A model generated the notes under the pieces. That model was not told where the DNA came from. It made no database searches and saw only the letters and a list, made by a program, of their open reading frames with translations. From an uncultured Sphingomonadaceae bacterium (GTDB taxonomy: Bacteria > Pseudomonadota > Alphaproteobacteria > Sphingomonadales > Sphingomonadaceae): a stretch of 64,000 nt of DNA. A program made the translations under genes and the position numbers. Positions 1-8,373 of the stretch are shown piece after piece. The DNA lies in the NCBI GenBank assembly GCA_937996655.1, contig CALKUK010000012.1, forward strand, positions 186,001 through 250,000, written 5' to 3'. Position 1 is the stretch's first letter, and each line of letters opens with the position of its first letter.

Positions 1-1701
1 CATCAGGTCCGCAAGTTCGTCAACGATGACGACAATCTGCGGCAGCGGCTGATAATCCAGCTGCTCTTCCTCATAGATCGGGTTGCCGGTCGCTGAGTCA
101 TAGCCGGTCTGGACACGGCGGCCGAGGAAGGCGCCCTTCTGGTTGGCGGAGCGGACCTTTTCGTTGAAGCTTGCAAGGCTGCGCACACCGACCGACGCCA
201 TCATGCGATAGCGGTCCTCCATCTGCTCCACCGCCCACTTCAGCGCGCGGATCGCCTTGGCCGGTTCGGTCACAACCGGTGACAGCAGATGCGGAATGTC
301 ATCATAGATGCTGAGTTCCAGCATCTTGGGGTCGATCATGATCATCCGGCACTGGTCCGGTGTCAGGCGGTAGAGCAGCGACACGATCATCGCGTTGAGG
401 CCGACCGATTTGCCCGACCCGGTGGTGCCCGCGACGAGCAGATGCGGCATGGGGGCCAAGTCTGCGATGACAGGATCACCGGCGATGTTCTTCCCCAGAA
501 CGATCGGCAGTTGACCCGATTGATCGTTAAAGGCGTGGCTTGCGATCAGCTCATGCAGGACGACGCTTTCGCGCTTCTGGTTGGGCAGCTCGATGCCGAT
601 GACTGTCCGGCCGGGGATGGTTGCGACACGCGCCGACAGGGCGGACATGTTGCGCGCGATATCGTCGGCCAGCTGGATGACCCGGCTTGCCTTGATGCCC
701 GATGCCGGTTCCAGTTCGTACATGGTGACGACTGGGCCGGGGCGGACTTCGACGATCTGGCCCTTCACATGAAAATCATCGAGCACCGTTTCAAGCAGGC
801 GGGCATTGCGTTCCAGCGCGACCTTGTCGATCGGGTTGGACGCGGATTCCGGCGCGGGGCTGAGCAGATCAAGCGGCGGCAGGACATAGCGGTCGCCAAG
901 CGGCAATGCGGCCTGACCGCCCTTTTCGGCCTTGGGCTTAGCCGGGGCCGGCTTGTCCTGAATAACGGTCTTTGGCCGGCTTTCATCGATGACGGGCGCG
1001 GGGCGAGGTTCGCTGATGGCGGGTTGCGCAGGCTTCAGCCGCGGCGGCAGCACGTCATCTTCCTCATCAAAGGGTGCAGGCAGCGCGCGGGCAGTGTCCG
1101 CCTTGTCCCGACGGCGGAACAGCCAGGCGCGTTCATTTTCATCAAGTCCAAGGCTCTTCGCCCAGATGACGATGCCGGCAAGGGCGGCAGCCCCCGCAAG
1201 GCCCCAGCGGACCCAAACCATCCAGTCGGCCGCAGGTGCAAAAGACATCAGCCATTGGATCAGCCCGCCGACCGTGACGCCAACGGTGCCGCCGAGCCCG
1301 CCGGGCAAGCTTTCAAAGGCGCCGGGACGGAACAGGGCAAGGCCCGTATCAACCAGAACGATGCCCGCCAGAGCGCCAAGTGCGCGGCGCTTCCAGCCAA
1401 GGGTTGAAACCTTGGCCCAAAGCCGGCGGGCATGGATCAACATCTGCGGCACGAACAGGCCGACGGCGGGGCCGAGCAGCCAGAGCAGGAAATCCGAAAC
1501 CCAGGCCCCCGGCGGGCCGATCAGGTTGTTGGCCGGCCCGCCCGCCGCTGTGTTCATGGAAGGGTCGCTGGGCCGGTAGCTGGCCAGCGCGAGCACGAGG
1601 ATGAGCGCGCCCAAGGCAAGCGCCACCGCACCGATCAGCGCACCGCTGCGGATTGCCCCACGTTTGACCGATTCACGCCATTCCGGTGCCCGGGATGCCA
1701 T
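1..1701 (-). CDS. ftsK: DNA translocase FtsK (partial, C terminus beyond left edge)
   Basis: Septum-anchored DNA pump of the FtsK/SpoIIIE family, which moves chromosome termini through the closing septum and activates XerCD recombination. The first 567 codons are visible. The N terminus has about four hydrophobic segments (roughly residues 20-42, 68-90, 104-122 and 165-185). A Pro/Ala/Lys-rich linker follows (about 195-275), then the motor domain with Walker A GTTGSGKS near residues 425-432. The hydrophobic run ending in DELADL (Walker B) sits at the very edge, so the end of the motor and the gamma domain are missing. The ATG at 1699-1701 is preceded by AAAGGAGG with six bases of spacing, which fixes the start. 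It is divergent from the UbiH-family gene. Family assignment is firm. Confidence 0.96.
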   Translation of the reverse strand, partial: MASRAPEWRESVKRGAIRSGALIGAVALALGALILVLALASYRPSDPSMNTAAGGPANNLIGPPGAWVSDFLLWLLGPAVGLFVPQMLIHARRLWAKVSTLGWKRRALGALAGIVLVDTGLALFRPGAFESLPGGLGGTVGVTVGGLIQWLMSFAPAADWMVWVRWGLAGAAALAGIVIWAKSLGLDENERAWLFRRRDKADTARALPAPFDEEDDVLPPRLKPAQPAISEPRPAPVIDESRPKTVIQDKPAPAKPKAEKGGQAALPLGDRYVLPPLDLLSPAPESASNPIDKVALERNARLLETVLDDFHVKGQIVEVRPGPVVTMYELEPASGIKASRVIQLADDIARNMSALSARVATIPGRTVIGIELPNQKRESVVLHELIASHAFNDQSGQLPIVLGKNIAGDPVIADLAPMPHLLVAGTTGSGKSVGLNAMIVSLLYRLTPDQCRMIMIDPKMLELSIYDDIPHLLSPVVTEPAKAIRALKWAVEQMEDRYRMMASVGVRSLASFNEKVRSANQKGAFLGRRVQTGYDSATGNPIYEEEQLDYQPLPQIVVIVDELADLM

Positions 1702-1828
1702 GCCGCGCCTCCTTTGCTGCGTGCGCATAATGTTCCGGTTGCCCTCATGCGCCAGCCGCTGACTCGCCGTCAAGAGTCGCGCTGAAATGCTTGAGTCGCG
1801 GGCGGGTTCGGACGTATGGCGTTGGCCC

Positions 1829-3037
1829 ATGGACTCACACGATATCATCATCCTCGGCGGCGGCCTGATCGGCCAGACAATGGCGCTTGCGCTGGACCTG
1901 CACGGCCTCAAATCCGTAGTGATCGATCCGGTCGATCCCGCAGGCACGCTGACGACCGAATTTGACGGGCGGGTCACGGCCATTTCGTCCAGCAGCTGGA
2001 AGATGTTCGACGCGATCGGCATCGGGCCGAAGATGCGCGCGGAGGCGCGTCCTATCCGCCGGATCGAAGTGCGTGACGGTGCCGATGGCCGTCCGCTCGA
2101 TTTTGAGACGGATGATGTCGACAACCCGCTGGGTCTGATGCTCGAAAACCGCGTGTTGCGCAGGGAGCTGTGGGCGATGCTTCAGGGTGCGGCCAATGTG
2201 ACACGCAAATTTGGGGTCACAGCAGACAGTCTGGATCGGGGCGATCACCGGGTGGAGGCGCGCCTTTCCGATGGAACGAAGGTGACGGCACCGCTGCTAC
2301 TGGTGTGCGAAGGGCGTTATAGTTCCACGCGTCAGGCCGCGGGCATCAATGTCGCAGCTTGGGACTATGCGTCGAAGAGCATTGTGACTGCGCTCGACCA
2401 TAGCATCCCGCACGGCGATACCGCTCACCAGATCTTCTACCCCGGCGGGCCGGTCGCGTTGCTGCCGATGAACCCCGGCACCCGTTCCGCGCTGGTCTGG
2501 TCGTTGCCCGATGATCAGGCACAGGGTTTTATGAAAGTGGGGGACCGCGCCTTCCTTGCAGAAGTGTCGCGGGCGACGGCGGGCATCCTGGGGGATTTGA
2601 GCTTCGCCGCCCCGCGTGCGCTCTATCCGCTCCATTTCCGCCACACCGCCAAGATGACCGAAAAGCGCCTCGCGCTCGTCGGCGATGCGGGCCATGGTAT
2701 CCACCCGATTGCGGGACAGGGTTTCAACCTTGGCCTGCGCGATGTCGCAGTGATGGCCGAAGTGCTGGTAGACGGCGCACGTCTGGGTCTTGATCTCGGC
2801 GATGCCCAGCTTCTCGCCCGCTATCAGCGCTGGCGCGCCGGGGACGTGATGGCGGTGACCTTTGCTTGTGACAGCCTCGTCCGTCTGTTTGGCCTCCCCG
2901 GCAAAGCGGCCCGTGCGGCCCGTCGTTTCGGACTGGGTGCGGTCCAGAGTGCCAAACCGCTCAAGGACCTCTTCATGGCCGAAGCCCGCGGCGAAAGCGG
3001 GAATCTGCCGGTCATGCTGCAGGGGTTGCGGGTTTAG
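1829..3037 (+). CDS. UbiH/UbiF/Coq6-family FAD-dependent hydroxylase
   Basis: Class A flavin monooxygenase of the ubiquinone-biosynthesis hydroxylase family, 402 residues, probably hydroxylating the aromatic ring of a ubiquinone precursor at the membrane. Visible motifs are the Rossmann FAD loop GGGLIG near residues 10-15, the second FAD-binding stretch LVGDAGHGIHPIAGQG with the GD-type motif, and the family's FNLGLRD continuation. Several paralogues with different ring-position specificity occur in alphaproteobacteria (UbiH, UbiL, UbiM types), so I do not assign the position. The start at 1829 is preferred over one 42 bases upstream because the FAD fold begins immediately after it. It is divergent from ftsK and convergent with the downstream epimerase, with a palindromic repeat between their ends. 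Confidence 0.9.
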   Translation: MDSHDIIILGGGLIGQTMALALDLHGLKSVVIDPVDPAGTLTTEFDGRVTAISSSSWKMFDAIGIGPKMRAEARPIRRIEVRDGADGRPLDFETDDVDNPLGLMLENRVLRRELWAMLQGAANVTRKFGVTADSLDRGDHRVEARLSDGTKVTAPLLLVCEGRYSSTRQAAGINVAAWDYASKSIVTALDHSIPHGDTAHQIFYPGGPVALLPMNPGTRSALVWSLPDDQAQGFMKVGDRAFLAEVSRATAGILGDLSFAAPRALYPLHFRHTAKMTEKRLALVGDAGHGIHPIAGQGFNLGLRDVAVMAEVLVDGARLGLDLGDAQLLARYQRWRAGDVMAVTFACDSLVRLFGLPGKAARAARRFGLGAVQSAKPLKDLFMAEARGESGNLPVMLQGLRV

Positions 3038-3067
3038 GGCCCACGCACATTGCGTTTCCCAACCCCG

Positions 3068-3152
3068 TTCATCCTGAGCTTGTCGAAGGATCGTTCTTAT
3101 CTTTTCGCGTTTGGTGACCGGCAAGGTCGGCCCTTCGACAAGCTCAGAGTGA
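3068..3152. repeat. REP-like inverted repeat between convergent genes (copy 1)
   Basis: Two perfect 16-base arms, 3074-3089 and 3132-3147, are reverse complements built around CTTCGACAAGCTCAG. They are separated by about 42 bases and followed outward by TGAGCGG-like bases. The element fills the gap between the 3' ends of the UbiH-family gene and the epimerase. A second element with the same arms lies at 9685-9754. Such sequences are common interspersed palindromes in sphingomonads; a bidirectional terminator role is inference. Confidence 0.8.
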
Positions 3153-3165
3153 GCGGTAAGGGGTG

Positions 3166-4077
3166 TTAGAGCAGCCCCGTCGCTCGATACCAATCCGCTG
3201 TCTTCTTCAGCCCCTGGCGCGTCTCAATTTGAGGCATCCAGAGCGACCCGTCAGGTCGCGCTGCCCCGTCGACCCGCCAATCCGGATGGCAGAAATAGTT
3301 CACCCGATCGGCGGTCAGCTTTGCCTTGTCCCCGCGCAGCAAGCGGTCGAGGACCGAGCCGAGCTTCAGAATCGGGCGCGGGGTGGAGAGGACAAGCGCG
3401 CGGCGGGACATAGCGTCGGCAATGGCCTTGGCAAACGTCACATGCGTCCACCCGCCCGGTTGCCCGTCATCGACTTCGTAGATTTGCCCGACCGGCGCAT
3501 TGGCCGCGGCCAGCGCAAGCAATAACTGCGCGAGGTCTCCCGCGTGGATGACCGAAAGATGCCCGGCAGGGGGCATCAGCATCACCCCGGTCTTGGTCAT
3601 TTTGAAGATGTCGAGCATCTCCATATCGCCGGGGCCGTAGATGGCGGGCGGACGGACCATGGTCCAGTCAAGGCCACTTGCGCGCACGGCGTCTTCGGCA
3701 CCGGCCTTGGACCAGCCATAGACCGACAATTGCGGCTCCCGCGCAGCCAGTGAGGAGACGTGGACGAAGCGATGTACGCCCGCCGTCTTGGCCGCTGCGA
3801 CAATGGCCTGCGTCCCCCGGATATTGCCGTGTTCAAACCCTGCGCGGGTCGGCGCGTTGACCACGCCGGCCACGTGTATGACAGCATCAGTGCCTTCCAC
3901 CAGTCGGGCGAGGTTGTCCGGCGTATCGAGTGCACCGTTGATCCATGTGACGCCGGACTGGTCCGGCTGCGGGCGACGGGTCAGAGCGCGGACTTGAAGG
4001 CCCTGATCGGTCGCCGTCTTGAGGAGCGTCGAGCCGACGAACCCCGTGGCGCCGGTGACGGCAACCGTCTTCGTCAC
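3166..4077 (-). CDS. NAD-dependent epimerase/dehydratase family protein
   Basis: Extended short-chain dehydrogenase/reductase of 303 residues. The nucleotide-binding GATGFVG motif is at residues 8-14, a DAVIHVAG segment follows the third strand, and the catalytic-type tyrosine and lysine are in VYGWSKAGAE near residue 120. The RPPAIYGPGD segment after the active site is typical of sugar-nucleotide epimerases and of NDUFA9-like atypical SDRs. The substrate cannot be read from the sequence. Its ATG overlaps the proB stop codon by four bases (ATGA), so it is probably translated together with proB and obgE as a short operon. Confidence 0.85.
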   Translation of the reverse strand: MTKTVAVTGATGFVGSTLLKTATDQGLQVRALTRRPQPDQSGVTWINGALDTPDNLARLVEGTDAVIHVAGVVNAPTRAGFEHGNIRGTQAIVAAAKTAGVHRFVHVSSLAAREPQLSVYGWSKAGAEDAVRASGLDWTMVRPPAIYGPGDMEMLDIFKMTKTGVMLMPPAGHLSVIHAGDLAQLLLALAAANAPVGQIYEVDDGQPGGWTHVTFAKAIADAMSRRALVLSTPRPILKLGSVLDRLLRGDKAKLTADRVNYFCHPDWRVDGAARPDGSLWMPQIETRQGLKKTADWYRATGLL

Positions 4078-5195
4078 AGAAGGACCATATGGTCGCGGTG
4101 GATGAGGGCCGCGCGCGGCGCATAGCCCAGCACCTCGGTCAACGCTTCGGTGCGCAAGCCGCAGATGCGCACGGCGTCGGCCAGATCATATTCGGCCAGA
4201 CCATGGGCGAGGACGAGGCCGTCGGCATCGACAATTTCGACAACGTCGCCGCGTTTGAAGCTGCCATCGACGGCTTTTGCTCCGGCGGGCAACAGGCTCG
4301 CGCCCTTGGCCAGCGCTTTGGCCGCGCCAGCGTCGATATGGATGCGTCCCTTGGAGGTCAGGCGACCCGCCAGCCAGGCCTTTTTCGCCGCGCGTGTGCC
4401 GTCGGCCGTGAACACGGTGCCGCACCCTCCTTCGGCCAGTCGGGCGAGGGGGTGGTCATGCAGCCCGGAGACGATGACGAGCGCCGCGCCTGCCGCATTG
4501 GCGATGCGCGCGGCTTCGATTTTGGAGGCCATCCCGCCCGAGCCCATGCCGGAAGAGCTTTCCGCCTTGGCGATGGAGCGGATGCGGGCGTCGATGCGCG
4601 CGACATGGGGAATACGTTCGGCCTCAGGATTCTTGCCGGGATCATCAGTGAACAGGCCATCCACGTCGGACAGCAGGACAACACCCTGTGCCGACGCCGC
4701 CTGCGCGATCCGTGCGGCCAGCCGGTCATTATCGCCAAAGCGGATTTCGGCCGTGGCGACGGAATCATTTTCGTTGATGACAGGTACAACGCCAAGGCCG
4801 AGCAGGCGCTCCAGCGTGGCTGCGGCATTGAGGTAACGCCGCCGGTCTTCCAGATCGTCGAGCGTTACAAGGATCTGCGCCGCCGTCATGCCCTTAGCAT
4901 CGAGCAGTCCGGCCCAGCATTGGGAGAGCGCGATCTGCCCCGTGGCGGCGGCGGCCTGTGCGTCTTCAAGGCTCGCCCGCCCGCCCTTGGGCAGGCCAAG
5001 CCGACGCGCGCCGAGCGCGATCGCACCGGAGGAGACGATGATGATCTGCTGGCCTGCCGCCCGCCTTTCGGCAATGTCGTCCACAACGGTCTGCAGCCAA
5101 TCCTGCCGGACCATGCCAGCGGGATCGACCAGCAGGGATGATCCGATTTTGACGACCAGCCGCGGGCAGTCCGCAGGCGTCAGACGGGAGACCAT
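4074..5195 (-). CDS. proB: Glutamate 5-kinase (ProB)
   Basis: First enzyme of proline synthesis: it phosphorylates glutamate to glutamyl-5-phosphate in the cytoplasm. The 373-residue protein has the amino-acid kinase start VVKIGSSLLVD, the IIIVSSGAIALG loop, the VINENDSVATAEI substrate segment with FGDNDRLAARIA, and GSGGMASKIEAARIA. A C-terminal PUA domain follows (about residues 280-360), as in E. coli ProB. Its start codon lies inside the end of obgE (16-base overlap) and its end overlaps the epimerase start. proA is not in the window, so this is the common obgE-proB arrangement with a separate proA. Feedback inhibition by proline is expected from the family. Confidence 0.97.
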   Translation of the reverse strand: MVSRLTPADCPRLVVKIGSSLLVDPAGMVRQDWLQTVVDDIAERRAAGQQIIIVSSGAIALGARRLGLPKGGRASLEDAQAAAATGQIALSQCWAGLLDAKGMTAAQILVTLDDLEDRRRYLNAAATLERLLGLGVVPVINENDSVATAEIRFGDNDRLAARIAQAASAQGVVLLSDVDGLFTDDPGKNPEAERIPHVARIDARIRSIAKAESSSGMGSGGMASKIEAARIANAAGAALVIVSGLHDHPLARLAEGGCGTVFTADGTRAAKKAWLAGRLTSKGRIHIDAGAAKALAKGASLLPAGAKAVDGSFKRGDVVEIVDADGLVLAHGLAEYDLADAVRICGLRTEALTEVLGYAPRAALIHRDHMVLL

Positions 5196-6220
5196 CCGCT
5201 GTCTTCCCCTGTCTTTGGCGCTTCCATCGGCGATACCGGGCCGATGGCCTCCAGCAGCCGGTCCAACACCGCGTCCACGCCCTCGCCGCTGGACCCCGAC
5301 AACAGCAGGACGTCCGCCTTGCTGGAGCGTTTCAGCTTGGCCGCGATCTTCTTGACGTCGGCCGGGTCCAACGCGTCGATCTTGTTGAGGCCGATCACTT
5401 CGGGTTTGCCGACGAGATCCGCGCCATATTTCTCGAGTTCCTTGCGGACGACCTTATAGGCGCCAACGGGATCGTCGCCGGTCGCATCCACAAGATGCAG
5501 GAGCACGCGGCAGCGCTCGATATGGCCCAGGAAGCGATCACCGATGCCCGCGCCGTCCGCTGCGCCTTCGATCAGGCCGGGAATGTCGGCGATGACAAAT
5601 TCCCGCCCGTGCCGCGTCGCCACGCCCAATTGGGGGCGCGTGGTGGTAAACGGATAGGCGCCAACCTTCGCATTCGCGTTGGTCACGCCATTGATGAAGG
5701 TGGATTTGCCGGCATTGGGAAGGCCGACGAGCCCTGCATCGGCGAGGAGCTTCAGCCGAAGCCAGACCCACATTTCTTCATTTGGCCAGCCCATGCCGTG
5801 CTGTCGCGGGGTACGGTTGGTAGACGTCTTGTAGCTTGCATTGCCACGGCCGCCGTCCCCGCCCCGCAGGAAGACGCGCTTGACGCCCGGCTCGGTAAAG
5901 TCGGCAAGGACATGTTCTTTGTCTTCGGACAAGACTTGCGTGCCTACGGGCACCTTGATGACAAGATCTTCGCCGCCGGCGCCTGTCCGGTTGGAGCCTG
6001 AGCCGCCGTGACCGCGTTCAGCCTTGAAGTGCTGCGTGTAACGGAAATCGATGAGCGTGTTGAGGCCGGGCACAGCTTCAAAAACGATGTCGCCACCCTT
6101 GCCGCCATTGCCGCCGTTGGGTCCGCCATATTCCATGAACTTTTCGCGCCGAAAAGACACAGCACCGGGGCCACCGGCGCCTGAGCGGATGTAAATCTTA
6201 GCCTGATCTAGAAAATGCAT
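5180..6220 (-). CDS. obgE: GTPase ObgE/CgtA
   Basis: Essential Obg-family GTPase that associates with the 50S ribosomal subunit and links growth to ribosome assembly and stringent signalling. The 346-residue protein begins with the glycine-rich Obg fold (repeated GGNGGKGG-type runs to about residue 158). The G domain follows, with P loop GLPNAGKST, G3 DIPGL and G4 NKID. It ends shortly after the G domain, with only a short tail, which is typical of many alphaproteobacterial Obg proteins. It heads a leftward operon, with proB and the epimerase starting within or at the end of the preceding frames. rplU and rpmA, often found just upstream of obgE, are absent here. Confidence 0.97.
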   Translation of the reverse strand: MHFLDQAKIYIRSGAGGPGAVSFRREKFMEYGGPNGGNGGKGGDIVFEAVPGLNTLIDFRYTQHFKAERGHGGSGSNRTGAGGEDLVIKVPVGTQVLSEDKEHVLADFTEPGVKRVFLRGGDGGRGNASYKTSTNRTPRQHGMGWPNEEMWVWLRLKLLADAGLVGLPNAGKSTFINGVTNANAKVGAYPFTTTRPQLGVATRHGREFVIADIPGLIEGAADGAGIGDRFLGHIERCRVLLHLVDATGDDPVGAYKVVRKELEKYGADLVGKPEVIGLNKIDALDPADVKKIAAKLKRSSKADVLLLSGSSGEGVDAVLDRLLEAIGPVSPMEAPKTGEDSGWSPV

Positions 6221-6279
6221 GGCTTCCCTTTAGGCGAAACCGCGCAAATGGAAAGCTTTGCTGCGCTTTGGCGGTCTGA

Positions 6280-6870
6280 CTAGCTTTCGAGACGTGTGGC
6301 CAAACGCGGCGACGCTTTCAACTGACGGACGGCAATATCCCGCGCCGTGCGACGCGGAAGCCCCAGCGATTTGGCGAGCGGTTCGCCGAGCAGCGCATCC
6401 CCCATGGCGAGCAGGACGAGGTGCAGCGTGTCCTCATGCATCGACTTATCCTGATGGCCTTCGCCGATTTCGTCGATCAGCTCATGGATCGCATCGACCA
6501 CGGGATTGAGCGCATTTTCATTGCCGGACAGGATCATCCAGGTAGCCAGTTGGGCCGCGCCTTTTTCGACAAAGGTGTCGAACGCCATGTCGACAACGCG
6601 GTCGGGGTCCGGCTCCCGGTCACGGTTCTGGAGGATCAGATCGGCAATCGAATCGCACACAGTTCCTGCCAGATGCGCGGCGAGCGCCATTTGCAGCCCG
6701 GAGGCTGACCCGAAATGATGGAGCAGATTGGCATGCGTCCGCCCCATGCGCGAGGCGACGGCCTTTAGCGTCACAGCCTGCGGGCCGGCCTCGATCAAAA
6801 TGGTGCTTGCCGCCTCGAGTGCTGCTGCGCGGCTTTCTTCCGGGGAGAGGCGTTTACGTTCTATTGACAT
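6280..6870 (-). CDS. TetR/AcrR-family transcriptional regulator
   Basis: DNA-binding repressor of about 196 residues. The N-terminal helix-turn-helix reads AVTLKAVASRMGRTHANLLHHFGS (shown here only as the recognisable TetR pattern, residues about 35-58), followed by an all-helical ligand domain of unknown specificity. I start it at the ATG 6868-6870 because the HTH is then at the usual distance from the N terminus; an upstream in-frame ATG at 6919-6921 would run into the divergent gene. An imperfect palindrome covers this start codon, suggesting autoregulation and control of the divergent PF10118 gene. An AAGGGA about 12 bases upstream is a rather distant ribosome site, so the start is only moderately certain. 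Confidence 0.85.
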   Translation of the reverse strand: MSIERKRLSPEESRAAALEAASTILIEAGPQAVTLKAVASRMGRTHANLLHHFGSASGLQMALAAHLAGTVCDSIADLILQNRDREPDPDRVVDMAFDTFVEKGAAQLATWMILSGNENALNPVVDAIHELIDEIGEGHQDKSMHEDTLHLVLLAMGDALLGEPLAKSLGLPRRTARDIAVRQLKASPRLATRLES

Positions 6871-6881
6871 TAATGTAAGTA
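6862..6881. promoter_or_regulatory. Candidate TetR operator in the divergent promoter
   Basis: A perfect 10-base palindrome, ACATTAATGT, at 6867-6876 is extended by further matching bases on both sides to about 20 bases. It covers the proposed tetR start codon and lies 33 bases before the divergent gene at 6915. Position and symmetry fit a TetR-family operator; binding is inferred. Confidence 0.45.
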
Positions 6882-6914
6882 ATCCCTTATTCTGCCGTTT
6901 GAGGAGAATCGCGC

Positions 6915-7778
6915 ATGACAACCGCCATCATGAAGTCCCCCGCAGATTTGACCATTACGCCGCGTGACCGTCGCTTTGGCCGCAATGCGGCGCAACAGCG
7001 TTGGTGGGCTGGCGGTGATCCTTTTGCAACGGCTTTCTACAATGCCCTGTCGGTGACTTTCCCCAGAGGCGAGACCATGTTCATCGAGGCGGTAAAGGCC
7101 TTTCGCGATGGCGTGCCGCCCAAGCTCGAAAGGGAAATCCGCGCCTTTGTGACGCAGGAAGTCATGCACACGCGCGAACATGTCGCCTTCAACAACCGCG
7201 TTGAGCAGGCTGGTTACGACATCACCTTCCTCAACCATCAGGTCAGCCATGTCATGGATCTGATCAAGTCGCGCCCAGCGATCGTCAACCTGTGCGTGAC
7301 GATGGCGCTGGAGCATTACACAGCGATCATGGCGAAGCAGTTCCTCGAAGACCCCGATGCCTTCCGCAACGGGGAAGGCGAGGAAGTTGACCTCTGGAAA
7401 TGGCACGCCATTGAGGAGATCGAACATAAGGGCGTCGCTTATGATACTTGGCTCCACGCCACGCGCGACTGGAGCCGGCTCAAGCGCTGGCGGATGAAGT
7501 CGATGCTGATGCTGTTGGTGTCGATCAATTTCTGGAAGAACCGCTACATCGGGATGCGTCACCTGCTGGCGCAGGATGGCATCACCGGATGGAAGGCCCA
7601 TCGCGGCCTCATCTGGTTCCTGCTGGGCAACCCCGGCACGCTGCGGAAGCTGATCTTGCCTTGGGCGACCTACTTCCTTCCCGGTTTCCACCCCTGGAAC
7701 GAAGATGACCGCCATTTGATCGGTAAATTCGACAGCGCCTATGAAGCCGCACGAAGCCCGGTGACGGCAGCAGTCTGA
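6915..7778 (+). CDS. PF10118-family predicted metal-dependent hydrolase
   Basis: Cytoplasmic protein of 287 residues in the family annotated as predicted metal-dependent hydrolase (PF10118). Three helical stretches carry Glu and His pairs: QEVMHTREH near residue 78, ALEHYTAI near 135 and HAIEEIEHKG near 164. The pattern resembles a ferritin-like di-metal site more than a classical hydrolase. Hydrophobic patches in the C-terminal third (MLMLLVSINFW, HRGLIWFLLG) suggest membrane contact. The biochemical role of the family is poorly known. It is divergent from a TetR regulator whose probable operator lies between the two genes, so expression is probably inducible. Confidence 0.85.
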   Translation: MTTAIMKSPADLTITPRDRRFGRNAAQQRWWAGGDPFATAFYNALSVTFPRGETMFIEAVKAFRDGVPPKLEREIRAFVTQEVMHTREHVAFNNRVEQAGYDITFLNHQVSHVMDLIKSRPAIVNLCVTMALEHYTAIMAKQFLEDPDAFRNGEGEEVDLWKWHAIEEIEHKGVAYDTWLHATRDWSRLKRWRMKSMLMLLVSINFWKNRYIGMRHLLAQDGITGWKAHRGLIWFLLGNPGTLRKLILPWATYFLPGFHPWNEDDRHLIGKFDSAYEAARSPVTAAV

Positions 7779-7794
7779 TCGGTTAACCGGGGGC

Positions 7795-8325
7795 ATGACC
7801 ATTGCACCCGTGCTTCAGACTGACCGGCTCACGCTTACGCCACTCTCGCTCGACCATTGGGAGGCCTATGCCGCCGCTTGGGCCGACCCGGAACTGACGG
7901 CGTTCATCGGGGGTAAGCCCCGCGCACGTCAGGAAAGCTGGACGAAGTTTACCCAAGGCATCGGGCTGTGGCCGCTGCTCGGCTATGGCTATTGGGCCTT
8001 TATCGACCGCGCCACAGGCCAGTTCCTCGGCAATGGAGGGCTGGCCCGGTTTGAGCGCGGCATTGCGGAGCTTGAGGGATATCCAGAGGCGGGCTGGGCA
8101 TTTGTGCCCGCCGCTTGGGGCCGCGGCCTTGCAACCGAAGCGATGGACGCAGTGCTCAATTGGGCTGACGGTGCGCTCTCGTCCGAAATTCGGTGCATCA
8201 TTGATCCGGGCAACACAGCGTCCCAACGCGTGGCTGCAAAGCTTGGATTTCAGCATTTTTCCGACAGCGACGGCGCGATCGGGCCCGTCGGCGTCTATCG
8301 TCGGGCCGTGCCCGTCACGGCATAG
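7795..8325 (+). CDS. GNAT-family N-acetyltransferase (RimJ/RimL type)
   Basis: Acetyl-CoA-dependent acetyltransferase of 176 residues. The N-terminal LQTDRLTLTPLSLDHW is the typical opening of the RimJ/RimL-like subgroup. The acetyl-CoA pyrophosphate-binding loop appears as AWGRGLATEAM near residue 108, followed by the NTASQRVAAKLGF segment near the end. The substrate (protein N terminus, small amine or antibiotic) cannot be inferred. The gene begins 16 bases after the PF10118 gene stop, so the two may be cotranscribed. Confidence 0.9.
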   Translation: MTIAPVLQTDRLTLTPLSLDHWEAYAAAWADPELTAFIGGKPRARQESWTKFTQGIGLWPLLGYGYWAFIDRATGQFLGNGGLARFERGIAELEGYPEAGWAFVPAAWGRGLATEAMDAVLNWADGALSSEIRCIIDPGNTASQRVAAKLGFQHFSDSDGAIGPVGVYRRAVPVTA

Positions 8326-8373
8326 CATTGCGCAGCCCTTGCCCTCGGGCACGCTTGCGTTAGAAGCCGATCG

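Noticed and set aside
289..1407. Long rightward open frame of 372 codons
   Set aside because: It lies antisense to ftsK and has no domain-like composition, while the leftward frame carries clear FtsK motifs. GC-rich DNA opens such frames by chance.
4089..5141. Rightward open frame of 350 codons
   Set aside because: Antisense to proB, which has complete motifs; rejected as a chance frame.
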